DNA of 52,738 nucleotides from Maritimibacter sp. (GCA_011389895.1 JAABTN010000018.1:1-52738), one strand, 5' to 3'; shown: positions 43,660 through 52,065, numbered from the stretch's first letter. A program made the numbers and translations. The notes: generated by a model not told the origin, from the sequence alone.

Positions 43660-43851
43660 TTAGTAGGTCGCGATGGTCATGGCCGAGAGGCCGGACGAGA
43701 TCTTGTCGGCCAGCGAGGTGGTCCCGCCGGAAACCGAGGTCAGCACGGCGATGCCGAGGCCAACGATGGCGGCCGTCAGAACGACCCAGTCAACGGTGAC
43801 CGCACCGTCTTCGTCAGCGTGGAATTTCTTTGCAATCTTGATCAGGTTCAT
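43660..43851 (-). CDS. Flp-type pilin, first tandem copy
   Basis: A 63-residue Flp prepilin, promoter-proximal in the Tad locus. The leader MNLIKIAKKFHADEDG differs from that of the next copy, but everything from DEDGAVTVDW to the C-terminal TIATY is the same. AGGGAAATG-type ribosome sequence precedes the ATG. The 346 bases upstream are AT-rich and separate it from the divergent lytic transglycosylase gene. Differences confined to the leader imply selection on, or gene conversion of, the mature pilin. Confidence 0.93.
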   Translation of the reverse strand: MNLIKIAKKFHADEDGAVTVDWVVLTAAIVGLGIAVLTSVSGGTTSLADKISSGLSAMTIATY

Positions 43852-44197
43852 CTCATTTCCCTCCGAAAGGATTAGCTTGGTTGTTTCACATCACACCCAG
43901 CGAGCTGCCCGAACCGCCTGTGAACCGGTTCGTCGTTCTGCTTGGCATGTTGGGAATATCCCGTCGGATGTAGGCGGAAATTGGGCAGGGTTGGTACGAA
44001 TTTTAGAGGTATCCGGTCTGTAGGCTGATTTTCTCATAAGACATTGAAAATAAATAAATAAAAAATTAACCTTTTTGTACCAAGGGGCCTTTTACAAGGG
44101 AAATTTCACCAGAATCGGTAAAAAACTGGCTCTTGGGCCGCGAATTTGCGATGATGAATCAAAAGAGAATTAACGAGGCAGTACGGGTGTTCGCGAA
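43852..44197 (-). promoter_or_regulatory. AT-rich divergent promoter region of the pilin genes
   Basis: 346 bases without a gene, with a run of A/T around 44047-44075 unlike the rest of the window. It must hold the promoter for the pilins (minus) and for the lytic transglycosylase (plus). A TAAA-N7-TTAA element at 44055-44069 is one base off the CtrA consensus TTAA-N7-TTAA, but in such AT-rich sequence chance matches are likely. Confidence 0.45.
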
Positions 44198-45067
44198 ATG
44201 CGGAGTGTTCTGGGAACGCTACTTGGTGGCGCGGGGCTGATGATCGCGCTTTGGGCGGGTCCGGTCGTCGGGCAGGACGGCGATGGGGAAGGTGCGGCAT
44301 CAGGCTTCACCTTCAAGCGCATGGGCGCGCCGACGCCGGGTGCAACGCGCCGGATCACCGTTCAAATCGACCCCTTGGAACAAGAGCGCGCGCGCGCTGC
44401 GGCCCGGGCCGCCGCCGAGAAACGTGATTCACAGGGCGCGGCAGAAGAAGATGCGGGGGATGAAACGGCGCCCACCGCCCCCCTTCCGTTCGCCTGGTTC
44501 TGGAACGATGTGGCGCCGGAGGCCGAGAACGCGGGGCCGGTCAATTTTGCCCGCGCGCTCACCCTTCTCGACACCCAGAACGAAATCGACCCCCCGCGGC
44601 TTCAGGCGCTGCAAGACATTGCAAAGGCGCATGGCCCCCAGATCCTGATGTCGACGGTTGGCACCGATATCTCGCCCGCGCTCGTCGTCGCGCTGATTTC
44701 CGTGGAAAGCGCGGGGCGGGCGGACGCGGAAAGTGGCAAGGGCGCGCAGGGCCTGATGCAGCTTATCCCCGATACTGCGAGCCGGTTCGGGGTCGAGGAT
44801 GCGACTGACCCGGAACAGAACATCAAGGGCGGTGTCGCCTATCTTGCGTGGCTCATGGAAGAATTCGAGCGCGATCCGATCATGGCGCTGGCCGGGTATA
44901 ATGCCGGTGAGAACGCCGTGGTGAAACACGGCGGCGTGCCGCCCTATGCCGAAACGCGGGCCTATGTGCCCAAGGTGCTGAATGCCTGGCGTGTTGCGCG
45001 CGGGCTGTGCCAGACCCCTCCTGAACTCATTACCGACGGCTGTGTTTTTGCCGTCAGCGGAACCTGA
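44198..45067 (+). CDS. lytic transglycosylase (SLT domain)
   Basis: A 289-residue periplasmic muramidase-type transglycosylase. The N-terminus MRSVLGTLLGGAGLMIALWA to VVGQ is a signal peptide. A low-complexity Ala/Arg/Glu region (about 60-95) precedes the SLT domain (about 155-270): LISVESAG with catalytic Glu170, GAQGLMQLIPDTASRFGV, and LAGYNAGENAV. It is divergent from the pilin genes and only two bases before the HAD-UbiA gene, so these two are co-transcribed. It may open peptidoglycan for the Tad machine or support envelope glycan assembly. Confidence 0.9.
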   Translation: MRSVLGTLLGGAGLMIALWAGPVVGQDGDGEGAASGFTFKRMGAPTPGATRRITVQIDPLEQERARAAARAAAEKRDSQGAAEEDAGDETAPTAPLPFAWFWNDVAPEAENAGPVNFARALTLLDTQNEIDPPRLQALQDIAKAHGPQILMSTVGTDISPALVVALISVESAGRADAESGKGAQGLMQLIPDTASRFGVEDATDPEQNIKGGVAYLAWLMEEFERDPIMALAGYNAGENAVVKHGGVPPYAETRAYVPKVLNAWRVARGLCQTPPELITDGCVFAVSGT

Positions 45068-45069
45068 TC

Positions 45070-46509
45070 ATGGCTGACAAGAAACCTCTCGTGCTGGACA
45101 TCGACGGCACGTTCCTGCGCACCGATTTGTTGTTCGAGACCTTCTGGGCCGGGCTGGGACAGGCGCCGGTCGAGACGCTCCGGGCCGCGGCCAAGACCCT
45201 GACGAACCCCGCCGCGCTGAAAGCCCGGTTGGTGGAGCTGACCGAGGTGCGCACAGATCTCATGCCGGTCAATGCGCAGGTTCTGACGCTTGCGCGACAG
45301 GCGCAGGCCGAGGGTCGCGAGGTGGTGTTGGCCTCTGCGTCGAACGAGGTGCTGGTCAAGCGCCTCGCCGCAGATCACGGGCTATCCGAGCGCGTCTTTG
45401 CCTCGACCCCGGAGCGCAACCTGAAAGGGTCGGCCAAGGCGGTGGCGTTGGTCGAGGCCTTTGGTGAGGCCGGTTTCGATTACGCAGGCAACGACACCGT
45501 CGACCGCGAGGTCTGGGCACATGCCGACCGGGCCATCGTCGTGGGTGACCGGGCGTCGGCCCAAGCGATGGAGGCGGCGGGCAAGCCGGTGACGCGGATT
45601 GCCACCGAGGTGTCGGCGCGCGGGGTGTTGAAAGCCTTTCGCCCGCATCAATGGGTCAAGAACGTGCTTTTGTTCGTGCCCATGCTGGCGGCACATGATT
45701 TCACCCTCGCAACCCTTGGGCTCGTGCTGCTTGGCATGGCCGCGTTTTCGCTGGCCGCCTCGTCGATCTACGTGGTCAACGACCTGCTCGATCTCGAAGC
45801 CGACCGGTTGCACGTCAAGAAAAAGCATCGCCCTTTTGCCTCGGGGCGCGTGCCGCTTCCGGTCGGGATGGCGGCGGGTGCCGGGGCCGGGGTCGTGGCG
45901 CTGGTGCTTGCGGCCCTACTGAACCCGGGTTTCTTCGGGATCATCGTGCTCTACATGGTGTTGTCGCTTAGTTATTCGCTGAAGCTCAAGCGGATGCGGT
46001 GGATCGACATCGCGGTTCTCGCCGGGCTATACACCATCCGGGTGATCGCCGGGGCGCTGGCGGCACAGATTTACGTATCGGGCTATCTGCTGGTGTTCAT
46101 CTTCCCGGCCTTCCTGACGCTCGGGTGCGTCAAGCGGCTAACCGAGGTGACGCTGGCCGAAGGGGATGCGCGGCTGCCCGGGCGCGGATATGGCAAGCCC
46201 GACCGCCCCGATCTTTTGAATGTCGCGATCATCGGGATCGTCGGCGCGCTGACGAGCTTTTTCCTCTATAGCTTCACCGCGCAGGCCCTGGCGCTTTATC
46301 CCACCCAATGGCTGGTCTGGGCGACGCTGATCCCGATCGCGTGGTGGCTGATCCGGATGCTGCGGCTTGGTTACTATGGCAAGCAGGACCACGACCCGAT
46401 CGTCTTTGCCATGAAGGACAAACGCGGGGTCGGGATCTTGTTGATCGCCATCACCCTACTGTTTCAGGCAGCGGGGCTATGGGAAACCTGGGTGACCGCG
46501 CTCGGCTAG
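45070..46509 (+). CDS. HAD-UbiA fusion, decaprenyl-phosphate phosphoribosyltransferase-like
   Basis: A 479-residue fusion. The N-terminal HAD domain (about 1-180) has nucleophile motif LDIDGT (D10, D12), ASAS, K119 and AGNDTVD. The C-terminal UbiA prenyltransferase domain (about 185-479) has NDLLDLEADRLHVKKKHRPF (from N237) and SYSLKLKRM, with about nine helices. UbiA members of this subgroup transfer phosphoribose to polyprenyl phosphate (as Rv3806c); the HAD part could remove the 5-phosphate. The neighbouring DprE2/DprE1 genes fit this pathway. The reaction is inferred from context, not shown by sequence alone. Confidence 0.85.
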   Translation: MADKKPLVLDIDGTFLRTDLLFETFWAGLGQAPVETLRAAAKTLTNPAALKARLVELTEVRTDLMPVNAQVLTLARQAQAEGREVVLASASNEVLVKRLAADHGLSERVFASTPERNLKGSAKAVALVEAFGEAGFDYAGNDTVDREVWAHADRAIVVGDRASAQAMEAAGKPVTRIATEVSARGVLKAFRPHQWVKNVLLFVPMLAAHDFTLATLGLVLLGMAAFSLAASSIYVVNDLLDLEADRLHVKKKHRPFASGRVPLPVGMAAGAGAGVVALVLAALLNPGFFGIIVLYMVLSLSYSLKLKRMRWIDIAVLAGLYTIRVIAGALAAQIYVSGYLLVFIFPAFLTLGCVKRLTEVTLAEGDARLPGRGYGKPDRPDLLNVAIIGIVGALTSFFLYSFTAQALALYPTQWLVWATLIPIAWWLIRMLRLGYYGKQDHDPIVFAMKDKRGVGILLIAITLLFQAAGLWETWVTALG

Positions 46510-46518
46510 AACGCGCGC

Positions 46519-47265
46519 TCAGACCGACAGTTTCTTGAATACCCGTTCAGGGATAGCGCGGATGATCAGCATGATGTAGCGCCAGAAAAAGGGGGTGTAG
46601 ATCACGTCCTTCTTGCGGTTGACGGCCTTCAGGATGTCATCGGCGACATCCGCCGGATCGGCGACGAGGAACATGCCTTCGATCCCCCACGTCATCGCGG
46701 TGTCGACGAAGCCCGGTTTCACGGTGATCACGTGGCCGCCCGAACGGGTCAGCCGATTGCGCAGACCGGCGAGATAGGTGGCAAAGCCCGCCTTGGCCGA
46801 GCCGTAGACATAATTGCCGATCCGCCCCCGGTCGCCCGCGACCGATCCGACGCCCACGACCGTGCCGCCCGCGCGCGCCTCCATCTCGGGGGCGAGCAGG
46901 TGCAAGAAGCGGGCAGGGCCGGTGTAGCTGTCGATCACCGTTCCCTCGATCAGCGCGGGGTCTCGGTCAATCTCGTCCTGCGGCGGCATGGAGCCCACGA
47001 AAACGGCCGCGTTGATCGTGCCTTCGGTCGCGCATGCCTTGTCGATGATCGGTTGAAAGCTGCCCGGATCGCGGGCATCGAATTTCACCGCTTCGGCGCG
47101 CGCCGCGCCACGGGCGGCAAGATCGACCGCCGCGCCCTTCAAATCCTCCATGTCGCGGCCCGCGAGAAACACGGTCGCGCCGCGTTCGGCCAGCGCCCGG
47201 CCAAAGGCCCGCGCCATCGAGGATGTGGCGCCCAGTATGATCCAGGTCTCTTGCATATCGGTCAT
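46519..47265 (-). CDS. dprE2: DprE2-like short-chain dehydrogenase
   Basis: A 248-residue SDR with Rossmann motif LGATSSMARAFGRAL (about 10-24) and the catalytic triad SVAG...YVYGSAKAGF (Tyr-x3-Lys). It would reduce decaprenylphosphoryl-2-keto-ribose to the arabinose form, the second half of the epimerisation begun by DprE1. Its start overlaps the dprE1 stop by ATGA, matching the functional pair. The C-terminal hydrophobic stretch FFWRYIMLIIRAIPERVF could tether it to the membrane. It is convergent with the UbiA gene nine bases away. Confidence 0.85.
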   Translation of the reverse strand: MTDMQETWIILGATSSMARAFGRALAERGATVFLAGRDMEDLKGAAVDLAARGAARAEAVKFDARDPGSFQPIIDKACATEGTINAAVFVGSMPPQDEIDRDPALIEGTVIDSYTGPARFLHLLAPEMEARAGGTVVGVGSVAGDRGRIGNYVYGSAKAGFATYLAGLRNRLTRSGGHVITVKPGFVDTAMTWGIEGMFLVADPADVADDILKAVNRKKDVIYTPFFWRYIMLIIRAIPERVFKKLSV

Positions 47266-48566
47266 CCTCTCAGCTTCAGGCGGCGCACCATGTCGGTCAC
47301 CATGGTTCGGTCCGGGTCGGCCTTGGCCACTTCGGCGGCCCAGTCGGACCAGTCCGGATACATCGCCTTGATCGCGTCGCCATGGGCGAGCGAATCCTTG
47401 GCAAGATAAAGACGCCCGCCGGCCTGGGCGGTCATCCTTTCCAGTTCTGCGATCAATTTGGTTGCGCGCGCCCGGTTCGGAAAATCCACGGCGAGCGTAT
47501 AGCCCTCCATGGGAAAGGACATCATGCCCGCGCGATCAGGCCCCATGCGCTTGAGCACGGCAAGCGGCGAGGCAAGGCCGGAGCGCGACACCTTGTGCAT
47601 CATCTCTTCCAGCACGTCGATGGCATCGAGCGGGACCACGCATTGAAACTGGTGAAACCCCTTCTTGCCGTAGAGCCGGTTCACGTTGCGGATCTTGTCG
47701 AGGGGAAAGAAGAATTCCTCCAGCCGCTTGACGGAGGATCGGCCTGTGGCGGGCACACGGCGGAAATAGCCTTCGTTGAAGACCCGGGCGAAAAGTCCGT
47801 TGGAAAACAGGCTCATGTTCACGGGCACCGATTTTGCCCGGTCCGGGGCCGGGGCATCGGCGCTGGTCAATTCGGCTTCCTCAAGGATACCGCGCCCCAT
47901 CTTGTCGCCCTTGGCCTGCGCGTCGATCCAGCTCACCACGTAGGTGGCGGTGGAGGAGGTCAGCGCGTCGATCTGATCGTTCCAATCGGCAAGCCGGGTC
48001 TCGGTCACCTGCATCGCGGTGCCGGGGGTCGGCTTCATCTGCAACTTGGCCGAGAGGATCACGCCGGTCTGGCCGACGCCGCCCATGGTGGCGCGAAACA
48101 GCGCCTTGTTGCGGGTGGGCGACGCGGTGACGCGTTTGCCGTTGGTGAAGAGGCTGATGGATTTGACGTGGTTGCCAAAGCTTCCCTCGGCATGGTGGTT
48201 CTTGCCGTGCACATCCTGAGCGATGGCCCCGCCGACGGTGGCAAAGCCGGTGCCCGGCACGACCGCCGGAACCCAGCCGCGATGGGCAAAAAGCCGCATG
48301 AGCGTGGTCAGGGTGACGCCCGCCTCGGCCTCGACCACGCCGGTGTCGGGATCAAAGCCGATGATCTTGTCGAGCCGCGTCATGTCGATGGCCCGTCCGC
48401 CATCGTTCAGCGCCGCGTCGCCATAAGAGCGCCGGTTGCCAAAGGCGGGGGCCGGGGTCTCGTCAAGGATGCGCGCGAGGGTCGCGGCGCGTTCGGGCCG
48501 GGCGATGTCACCGGTGGCGGTCAGCGCGTTGCCCCAGCCGGAATACTCAGTTGTTTTCCACAGCAT
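47262..48566 (-). CDS. dprE1: DprE1-like decaprenylphosphoryl-ribose 2-oxidase
   Basis: A 434-residue FAD-binding oxidase of the vanillyl-alcohol-oxidase fold. The FAD motif region has GNRRSYGDAALNDGG (43-57), and VHGKNHHAEGSFGNHV (119-134) matches the DprE1 signature closely. The catalytic-type Lys is K390 in YLAKDS, matching K418 of mycobacterial DprE1. Residue A359 in GYTLAVDFP aligns with the benzothiazinone target Cys387. The start at 48566 (MLWKTTEYSGWG) is used; the longer frame lies inside the upstream gene. It overlaps that gene by 20 bases. Confidence 0.9.
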   Translation of the reverse strand: MLWKTTEYSGWGNALTATGDIARPERAATLARILDETPAPAFGNRRSYGDAALNDGGRAIDMTRLDKIIGFDPDTGVVEAEAGVTLTTLMRLFAHRGWVPAVVPGTGFATVGGAIAQDVHGKNHHAEGSFGNHVKSISLFTNGKRVTASPTRNKALFRATMGGVGQTGVILSAKLQMKPTPGTAMQVTETRLADWNDQIDALTSSTATYVVSWIDAQAKGDKMGRGILEEAELTSADAPAPDRAKSVPVNMSLFSNGLFARVFNEGYFRRVPATGRSSVKRLEEFFFPLDKIRNVNRLYGKKGFHQFQCVVPLDAIDVLEEMMHKVSRSGLASPLAVLKRMGPDRAGMMSFPMEGYTLAVDFPNRARATKLIAELERMTAQAGGRLYLAKDSLAHGDAIKAMYPDWSDWAAEVAKADPDRTMVTDMVRRLKLRG

Positions 48567-49560
48567 TCTCGTGCCTTTTCGAATGTTTTTCGGCCAAGGG
48601 GAACAGGAACAGCCCGATCCCGATGGCAAACCAAAGCGTCGTGACGCGGATGATCGCGGTGGCGGGCAGGCTGGTTTCCAGCCCCACGCCTTCAAGGGTG
48701 AGAAGCGCCACCATCGCGGCCTCGGCCCCGCCCACACCGCCGGGTGCGCCGGTCAGCCCGCCCGCGAGCGTCGCGAAGACGAAGATGGCGACCGCCTTGG
48801 CAACGCCGATGTCGGCCCCCATCCAGACCAGAAGCAGGTGGAACGCATATCCTTCCGCCGCCCATCCGATCAGGCCGATCACCACGGCCCCGCCCATCAG
48901 GCCCGGCGCGGAGAAGATCTTGAGCGACCGCGCCGCGCGCCGGACCTTGGCAAAGAGGCGCGGCAGGCGACCAGTGGCGCGGTGGCTCAGGGTGGCGATG
49001 CGTTCAAGAATGGCGGGCCGGGTGGCGATGAACGCGCCGATGAGGGCCAAGATCGTGACCGGCACGCCGCCCGCGATCCCGGTTGCCGAGAACGCCAGCG
49101 CGAGGCCAAGGATCATGCCCATCGCGGCGAGGTCCATGGCCCGGTCGACCAGCACAAGGGGCGCGGTGCGCTCGAACGTCCAGCCGGTTTCGCGCCGGAT
49201 CCAGCGCATGCGCACCAGCTCCCCAACGCGACCGGGGGTGACAGTCATGGCAAAGCCGCCAAAATAGTGCCGGAAGCTGCCAAGAAGCGTGACGGACAGG
49301 CCGAGCTTGCGGGCGAAGACATGCCAACGCAGGCCGCGAAAGCCATAGTTCACGAGCGACAGGCCGAGAAGCGCGGTGAATTGCAAAAGGCTCAGTTTGG
49401 CAAGCTGCGCCTTGGTCTCGTCCCACCCCGTCGCCGCCGCCGCGCCGATCAGGCCCGCCACGACCAGCGCGAACAACCCCAGCAAAAGCAGGGTGTCGCG
49501 CATGTGAGAGGGTTGGCGGGTTCTGGCCACGGGTCGGGTATCTGTGCTCATCATCGTCAT
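48547..49560 (-). CDS. LPG-synthase-TM-like membrane protein, putative lipid flippase
   Basis: A 337-residue inner-membrane protein of the lysylphosphatidylglycerol-synthase transmembrane family (PF03706-like), with about eight hydrophobic segments. Hallmarks are the FRGLRWHVFARKLG loop, the GRVGELVRMRWI segment and the GGLTGAPGGVGGAEAAMVAL re-entrant region. There is no lysyltransferase domain. Similar proteins beside prenyl-sugar genes are thought to move lipid-linked sugars across the membrane. The overlap with dprE1 suggests this role (inference). The first of several near-adjacent Met codons (49560) is used. Confidence 0.8.
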   Translation of the reverse strand: MTMMSTDTRPVARTRQPSHMRDTLLLLGLFALVVAGLIGAAAATGWDETKAQLAKLSLLQFTALLGLSLVNYGFRGLRWHVFARKLGLSVTLLGSFRHYFGGFAMTVTPGRVGELVRMRWIRRETGWTFERTAPLVLVDRAMDLAAMGMILGLALAFSATGIAGGVPVTILALIGAFIATRPAILERIATLSHRATGRLPRLFAKVRRAARSLKIFSAPGLMGGAVVIGLIGWAAEGYAFHLLLVWMGADIGVAKAVAIFVFATLAGGLTGAPGGVGGAEAAMVALLTLEGVGLETSLPATAIIRVTTLWFAIGIGLFLFPLAEKHSKRHENAVENN

Positions 49561-49680
49561 TTGCGCCGGGTCTAGCGACAGAATGGGGCAATATTAAGGA
49601 TTTGTTTCGATTTGGCGAACAATCCAGCGAAATTGTTTCACGTTTCGGTTTCGGGCTGGGGTCGGGGGCCTTGTGCCGGA

Positions 49681-50472
49681 TCACTCCGGGACATCGAGAC
49701 GCCCCCACCACTTTCGCCGATCACGTGACACGACCGGGATCGACAGCGCGGCAAGCCGGGGGCCGGGGGTGCCATCGGCCATCACGACACAGCGCCGCGC
49801 GACCCGCAGCGCCGCGTCCAAAAGCGCGCGGTCGGGCACCGCATCGACGGCGAAGGCGCGCACAAGGTCGAGACCATGCCCCCCCGCGCGTGGCCGGGCG
49901 AACATCGGGTCAAAGGCAACCACGTCGAAGGATCGGTCGGGCAGGGTGGCCAAGAACGCGCGCGCGTCCGCCGTCACATGTTCGACCCGGCGCATCGCGG
50001 CGATCAGCGCGGGCGGCCCCTTGTCATGGCGGGCAAGCCCGCGTGACACGATTTCGCCCAGGATCGGCGCGGCTTCCAGCGCGACGACCCGGCCCGAGGG
50101 CCCGACCGCGTGGGCGGCGGTGATGGCGTCGGCCCCCATGCCGCAGGTGCAATCGAGCACGTGATCGCCGGGACCGATCATCGCGCTGCGCAGGAAATGG
50201 TCGCCCTGCAGGCCGCGCCCGTCCACGCGTCGCGCGGCCATGTTGGGGTGAAACCCGTAACGGGCCTCGGCGGTAACAAGATGAATGGCGTCGGCTTTCA
50301 CCACCAGCGCGGCGGGACGCCCGGTGTCGCGCACATGATGCGCTATCGAGCGCCCGGATCGGGGGGCGAAGGGAAGATCATGCCGGGTGGCAAGCGCCCG
50401 GGCATCGGCCACGTCCGCCTCGGACGGTGACTTTCGCGTCGTGACGAAAAGCGCGGCGTGTGACAGGTGCAT
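49681..50472 (-). CDS. RsmJ-like class I methyltransferase
   Basis: A 263-residue SAM-dependent methyltransferase. The AdoMet motif is VLDCTCGMGADAITAAH and the catalytic-type motif is VVAFDPMFARPR, both close to RsmJ, which makes m2G1516 in 16S rRNA in enterobacteria. An N-terminal domain of about 90 residues precedes the core. It starts one base into the stop of the upstream CoA-binding gene (TGATG), so the pair is translationally coupled. Substrate in alphaproteobacteria is inferred. Confidence 0.8.
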   Translation of the reverse strand: MHLSHAALFVTTRKSPSEADVADARALATRHDLPFAPRSGRSIAHHVRDTGRPAALVVKADAIHLVTAEARYGFHPNMAARRVDGRGLQGDHFLRSAMIGPGDHVLDCTCGMGADAITAAHAVGPSGRVVALEAAPILGEIVSRGLARHDKGPPALIAAMRRVEHVTADARAFLATLPDRSFDVVAFDPMFARPRAGGHGLDLVRAFAVDAVPDRALLDAALRVARRCVVMADGTPGPRLAALSIPVVSRDRRKWWGRLDVPE

Positions 50473-50903
50473 CAGCCGATCAGGCGGGGGTATTCGATCT
50501 TCGGACAGCGGTTCATGACGACATCGACCCCCTGTGCCCGGGCCATGGCCCGCGCCGCCGCGTTCTCGACGCCCAGTTGCATCCAGACCGTTTTCAGGTC
50601 GGGCAGGTGTTCAAGCGCAGCCTCCACCACCGGTTCCACGGCATCGGACCGACGAAAGATATCGACCATGTCGACGCCTGCCGACGCGGGAATATCCGCG
50701 AGCGAGGCGACGATGGTTTCGCCAAGCGCCTCTTTGCCCGCCTGTCCCGGATTGACCGGGATCACGCGGTATCCCTTGTCGGCAAGGAAGGCGGCAACCT
50801 GATGGCTCGCGCGCGCAGGTTTCTCGGAATAGCCGACGAGGGCGATCACCTTGGTGCGGGTGAGGATGTGCTTGATCTCTGTATCGTCATTTGCCTGTGT
50901 CAT
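50472..50903 (-). CDS. CoA-binding domain protein
   Basis: A 143-residue single-domain CoA-binding (YccU-like) protein with a Rossmann fold: VIALVGYSEKPARASHQVAA (about 19-38), the VWMQLGVENAAA loop, and the C-terminal MNRCPKIEYPRL. These proteins bind CoA but no catalytic role is established. It is translated together with the downstream methyltransferase. Confidence 0.88.
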   Translation of the reverse strand: MTQANDDTEIKHILTRTKVIALVGYSEKPARASHQVAAFLADKGYRVIPVNPGQAGKEALGETIVASLADIPASAGVDMVDIFRRSDAVEPVVEAALEHLPDLKTVWMQLGVENAAARAMARAQGVDVVMNRCPKIEYPRLIG

Positions 50904-50980
50904 GGCGCGATCCTACCTGTTTTGCCGCCAAGGGAAACGCGACCTTTTGGCCTTTTGTCATCGTTCCAGCAGGGGCCAAC

Positions 50981-51012
50981 AAAAAAAAGCGCCCGGAAGG
51001 GGACCCGGGCGC
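50981..51012 (-). terminator. Rho-independent terminator after rlmB
   Basis: On the minus strand, a GC-rich 8-bp stem (GCGCCCGG at 50989-50996 with CCGGGCGC at 51005-51012) is followed directly by eight U residues (A-run at 50981-50988). It lies about 140 bases downstream of the rlmB stop and would end that transcript or a separate small RNA. Confidence 0.8.
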
Positions 51013-51060
51013 AGTTTGTGGAACGAGGGACAGTGAAGTGAGATTGCGGGCGTTCCACCA
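50981..51060 (-). ncRNA. candidate small RNA or structured 3' UTR
   Basis: Just upstream of the terminator on the minus strand is a second hairpin, GTGGAACG (51051-51058 complement) pairing with CGTTCCAC (51018-51025 complement), with a 25-base loop. Two stems ending in a U8 tract give the look of a bacterial sRNA. No convincing promoter was found between 51060 and 51150, so it may be a processed 3' UTR of rlmB. Confidence 0.3.
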
Positions 51061-51150
51061 CCCGGTCTCTGGTATAGATGTATGATGCCCCGCCTATGAT
51101 TAAAGAGGGAGTCAACATTCTGTGACATTCTGCCGTGTGCGTTTGGCTCG

Positions 51151-51933
51151 CTATCCACGGCGCGCAGCGTAGAGCGAAACGGCCGCGGCATTCGATACGT
51201 TGAGCGAGCCGAAATCGGCCGCGAAGGGGATTTTGACGAGAGCGTCACAGGTGTCACGGGTTTTCTGGCGCAAACCCGGCCCTTCGGCCCCCATGACCAG
51301 CGCAATCGCGCGGCCGCGCAATGGTTCAAGTGCCGCGTCCAACGTTTGCGGGGCCTCCCCGTCAAGGCCAAGGACCGTGAACCCCATGTCCTTGAGCTTC
51401 ACCATCGCCTCCGCAAGGTTCGTGACCCGAAGGTAAGGCTGGCGTTCCAGCGCCCCCGAGGCGGTCTTGGCAAGCGCCCCGGTTTCGGGGGCCGAATGAT
51501 GTTTTGTCCCGATCACGGCGCGTGCCCCGAACACCTCGGCCGAGCGCAGGATCGCCCCCACGTTGTGCGGATCAGTGACCCGGTCGAGCAGGACCACGAG
51601 CGGCGGGGTATCGCCGTCGCCCAAGCAAACGTCGACGAATGGACCCCAATCGAGCGGCTTCACTTCGAGCGCTGCGCCTTGGTGCACGGACCCAGGGTCA
51701 AGCGGCACCGGAAACTTGCGTGGATCCGCGATCTCGGGTTCCAGCCCGCCCGCCACGATCGCCTCGCCCAGCCGGTCGGCGGCGTTGCGGGTCACGACAA
51801 GGCGCAGCTTTTCGCGGGCCGGGTTGACCAAGGCATCGCGCACGGCGTGCAGGCCGAAAAGCCAGAGCGTTTCGGCGGCTGCCTTGCGCTTGGCCTGTTC
51901 CTTGTCGACCACCCATTTCGGTTTCTTCGCCAC
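51151..51933 (-). CDS. rlmB: TrmH/SpoU-family 23S rRNA ribose methyltransferase
   Basis: A 260-residue SPOUT methyltransferase, likely 23S rRNA Gm2251 2'-O-methyltransferase. The SPOUT motifs are DRVTDPHNVGAILRSAEVFG (motif 1), LVMGAEGPGL (motif 2) and SLNVSNAAAVSLY (motif 3), preceded by an N-terminal substrate-binding domain starting near LWLFGLHAVRDAL. The GTG at 51933 (VAKKPKWVVDKEQ) is chosen with AAGGGG upstream; the longer frame to 52182 would cross tRNA-Tyr on the other strand. Confidence 0.9.
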   Translation of the reverse strand: MAKKPKWVVDKEQAKRKAAAETLWLFGLHAVRDALVNPAREKLRLVVTRNAADRLGEAIVAGGLEPEIADPRKFPVPLDPGSVHQGAALEVKPLDWGPFVDVCLGDGDTPPLVVLLDRVTDPHNVGAILRSAEVFGARAVIGTKHHSAPETGALAKTASGALERQPYLRVTNLAEAMVKLKDMGFTVLGLDGEAPQTLDAALEPLRGRAIALVMGAEGPGLRQKTRDTCDALVKIPFAADFGSLNVSNAAAVSLYAARRG

Positions 51934-52065
51934 GCGCCCGGCCCCTTGTTGTGAATGGCGCGCACCATGGTGCCGGGCATTCGGAATCGCAAGGGATTTT
52001 CGGCTTGACGGGTCCCCGCACCGCTTGTAATCAGCGCCCCACGCGACGAGGTAATGCCTTGGTGC

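Noticed and set aside
47262..48566. Cys309 in FHQFQCVVP as the benzothiazinone-target cysteine of DprE1
   Set aside because: Counting back from the catalytic Lys puts the target position at A359, not at this Cys.
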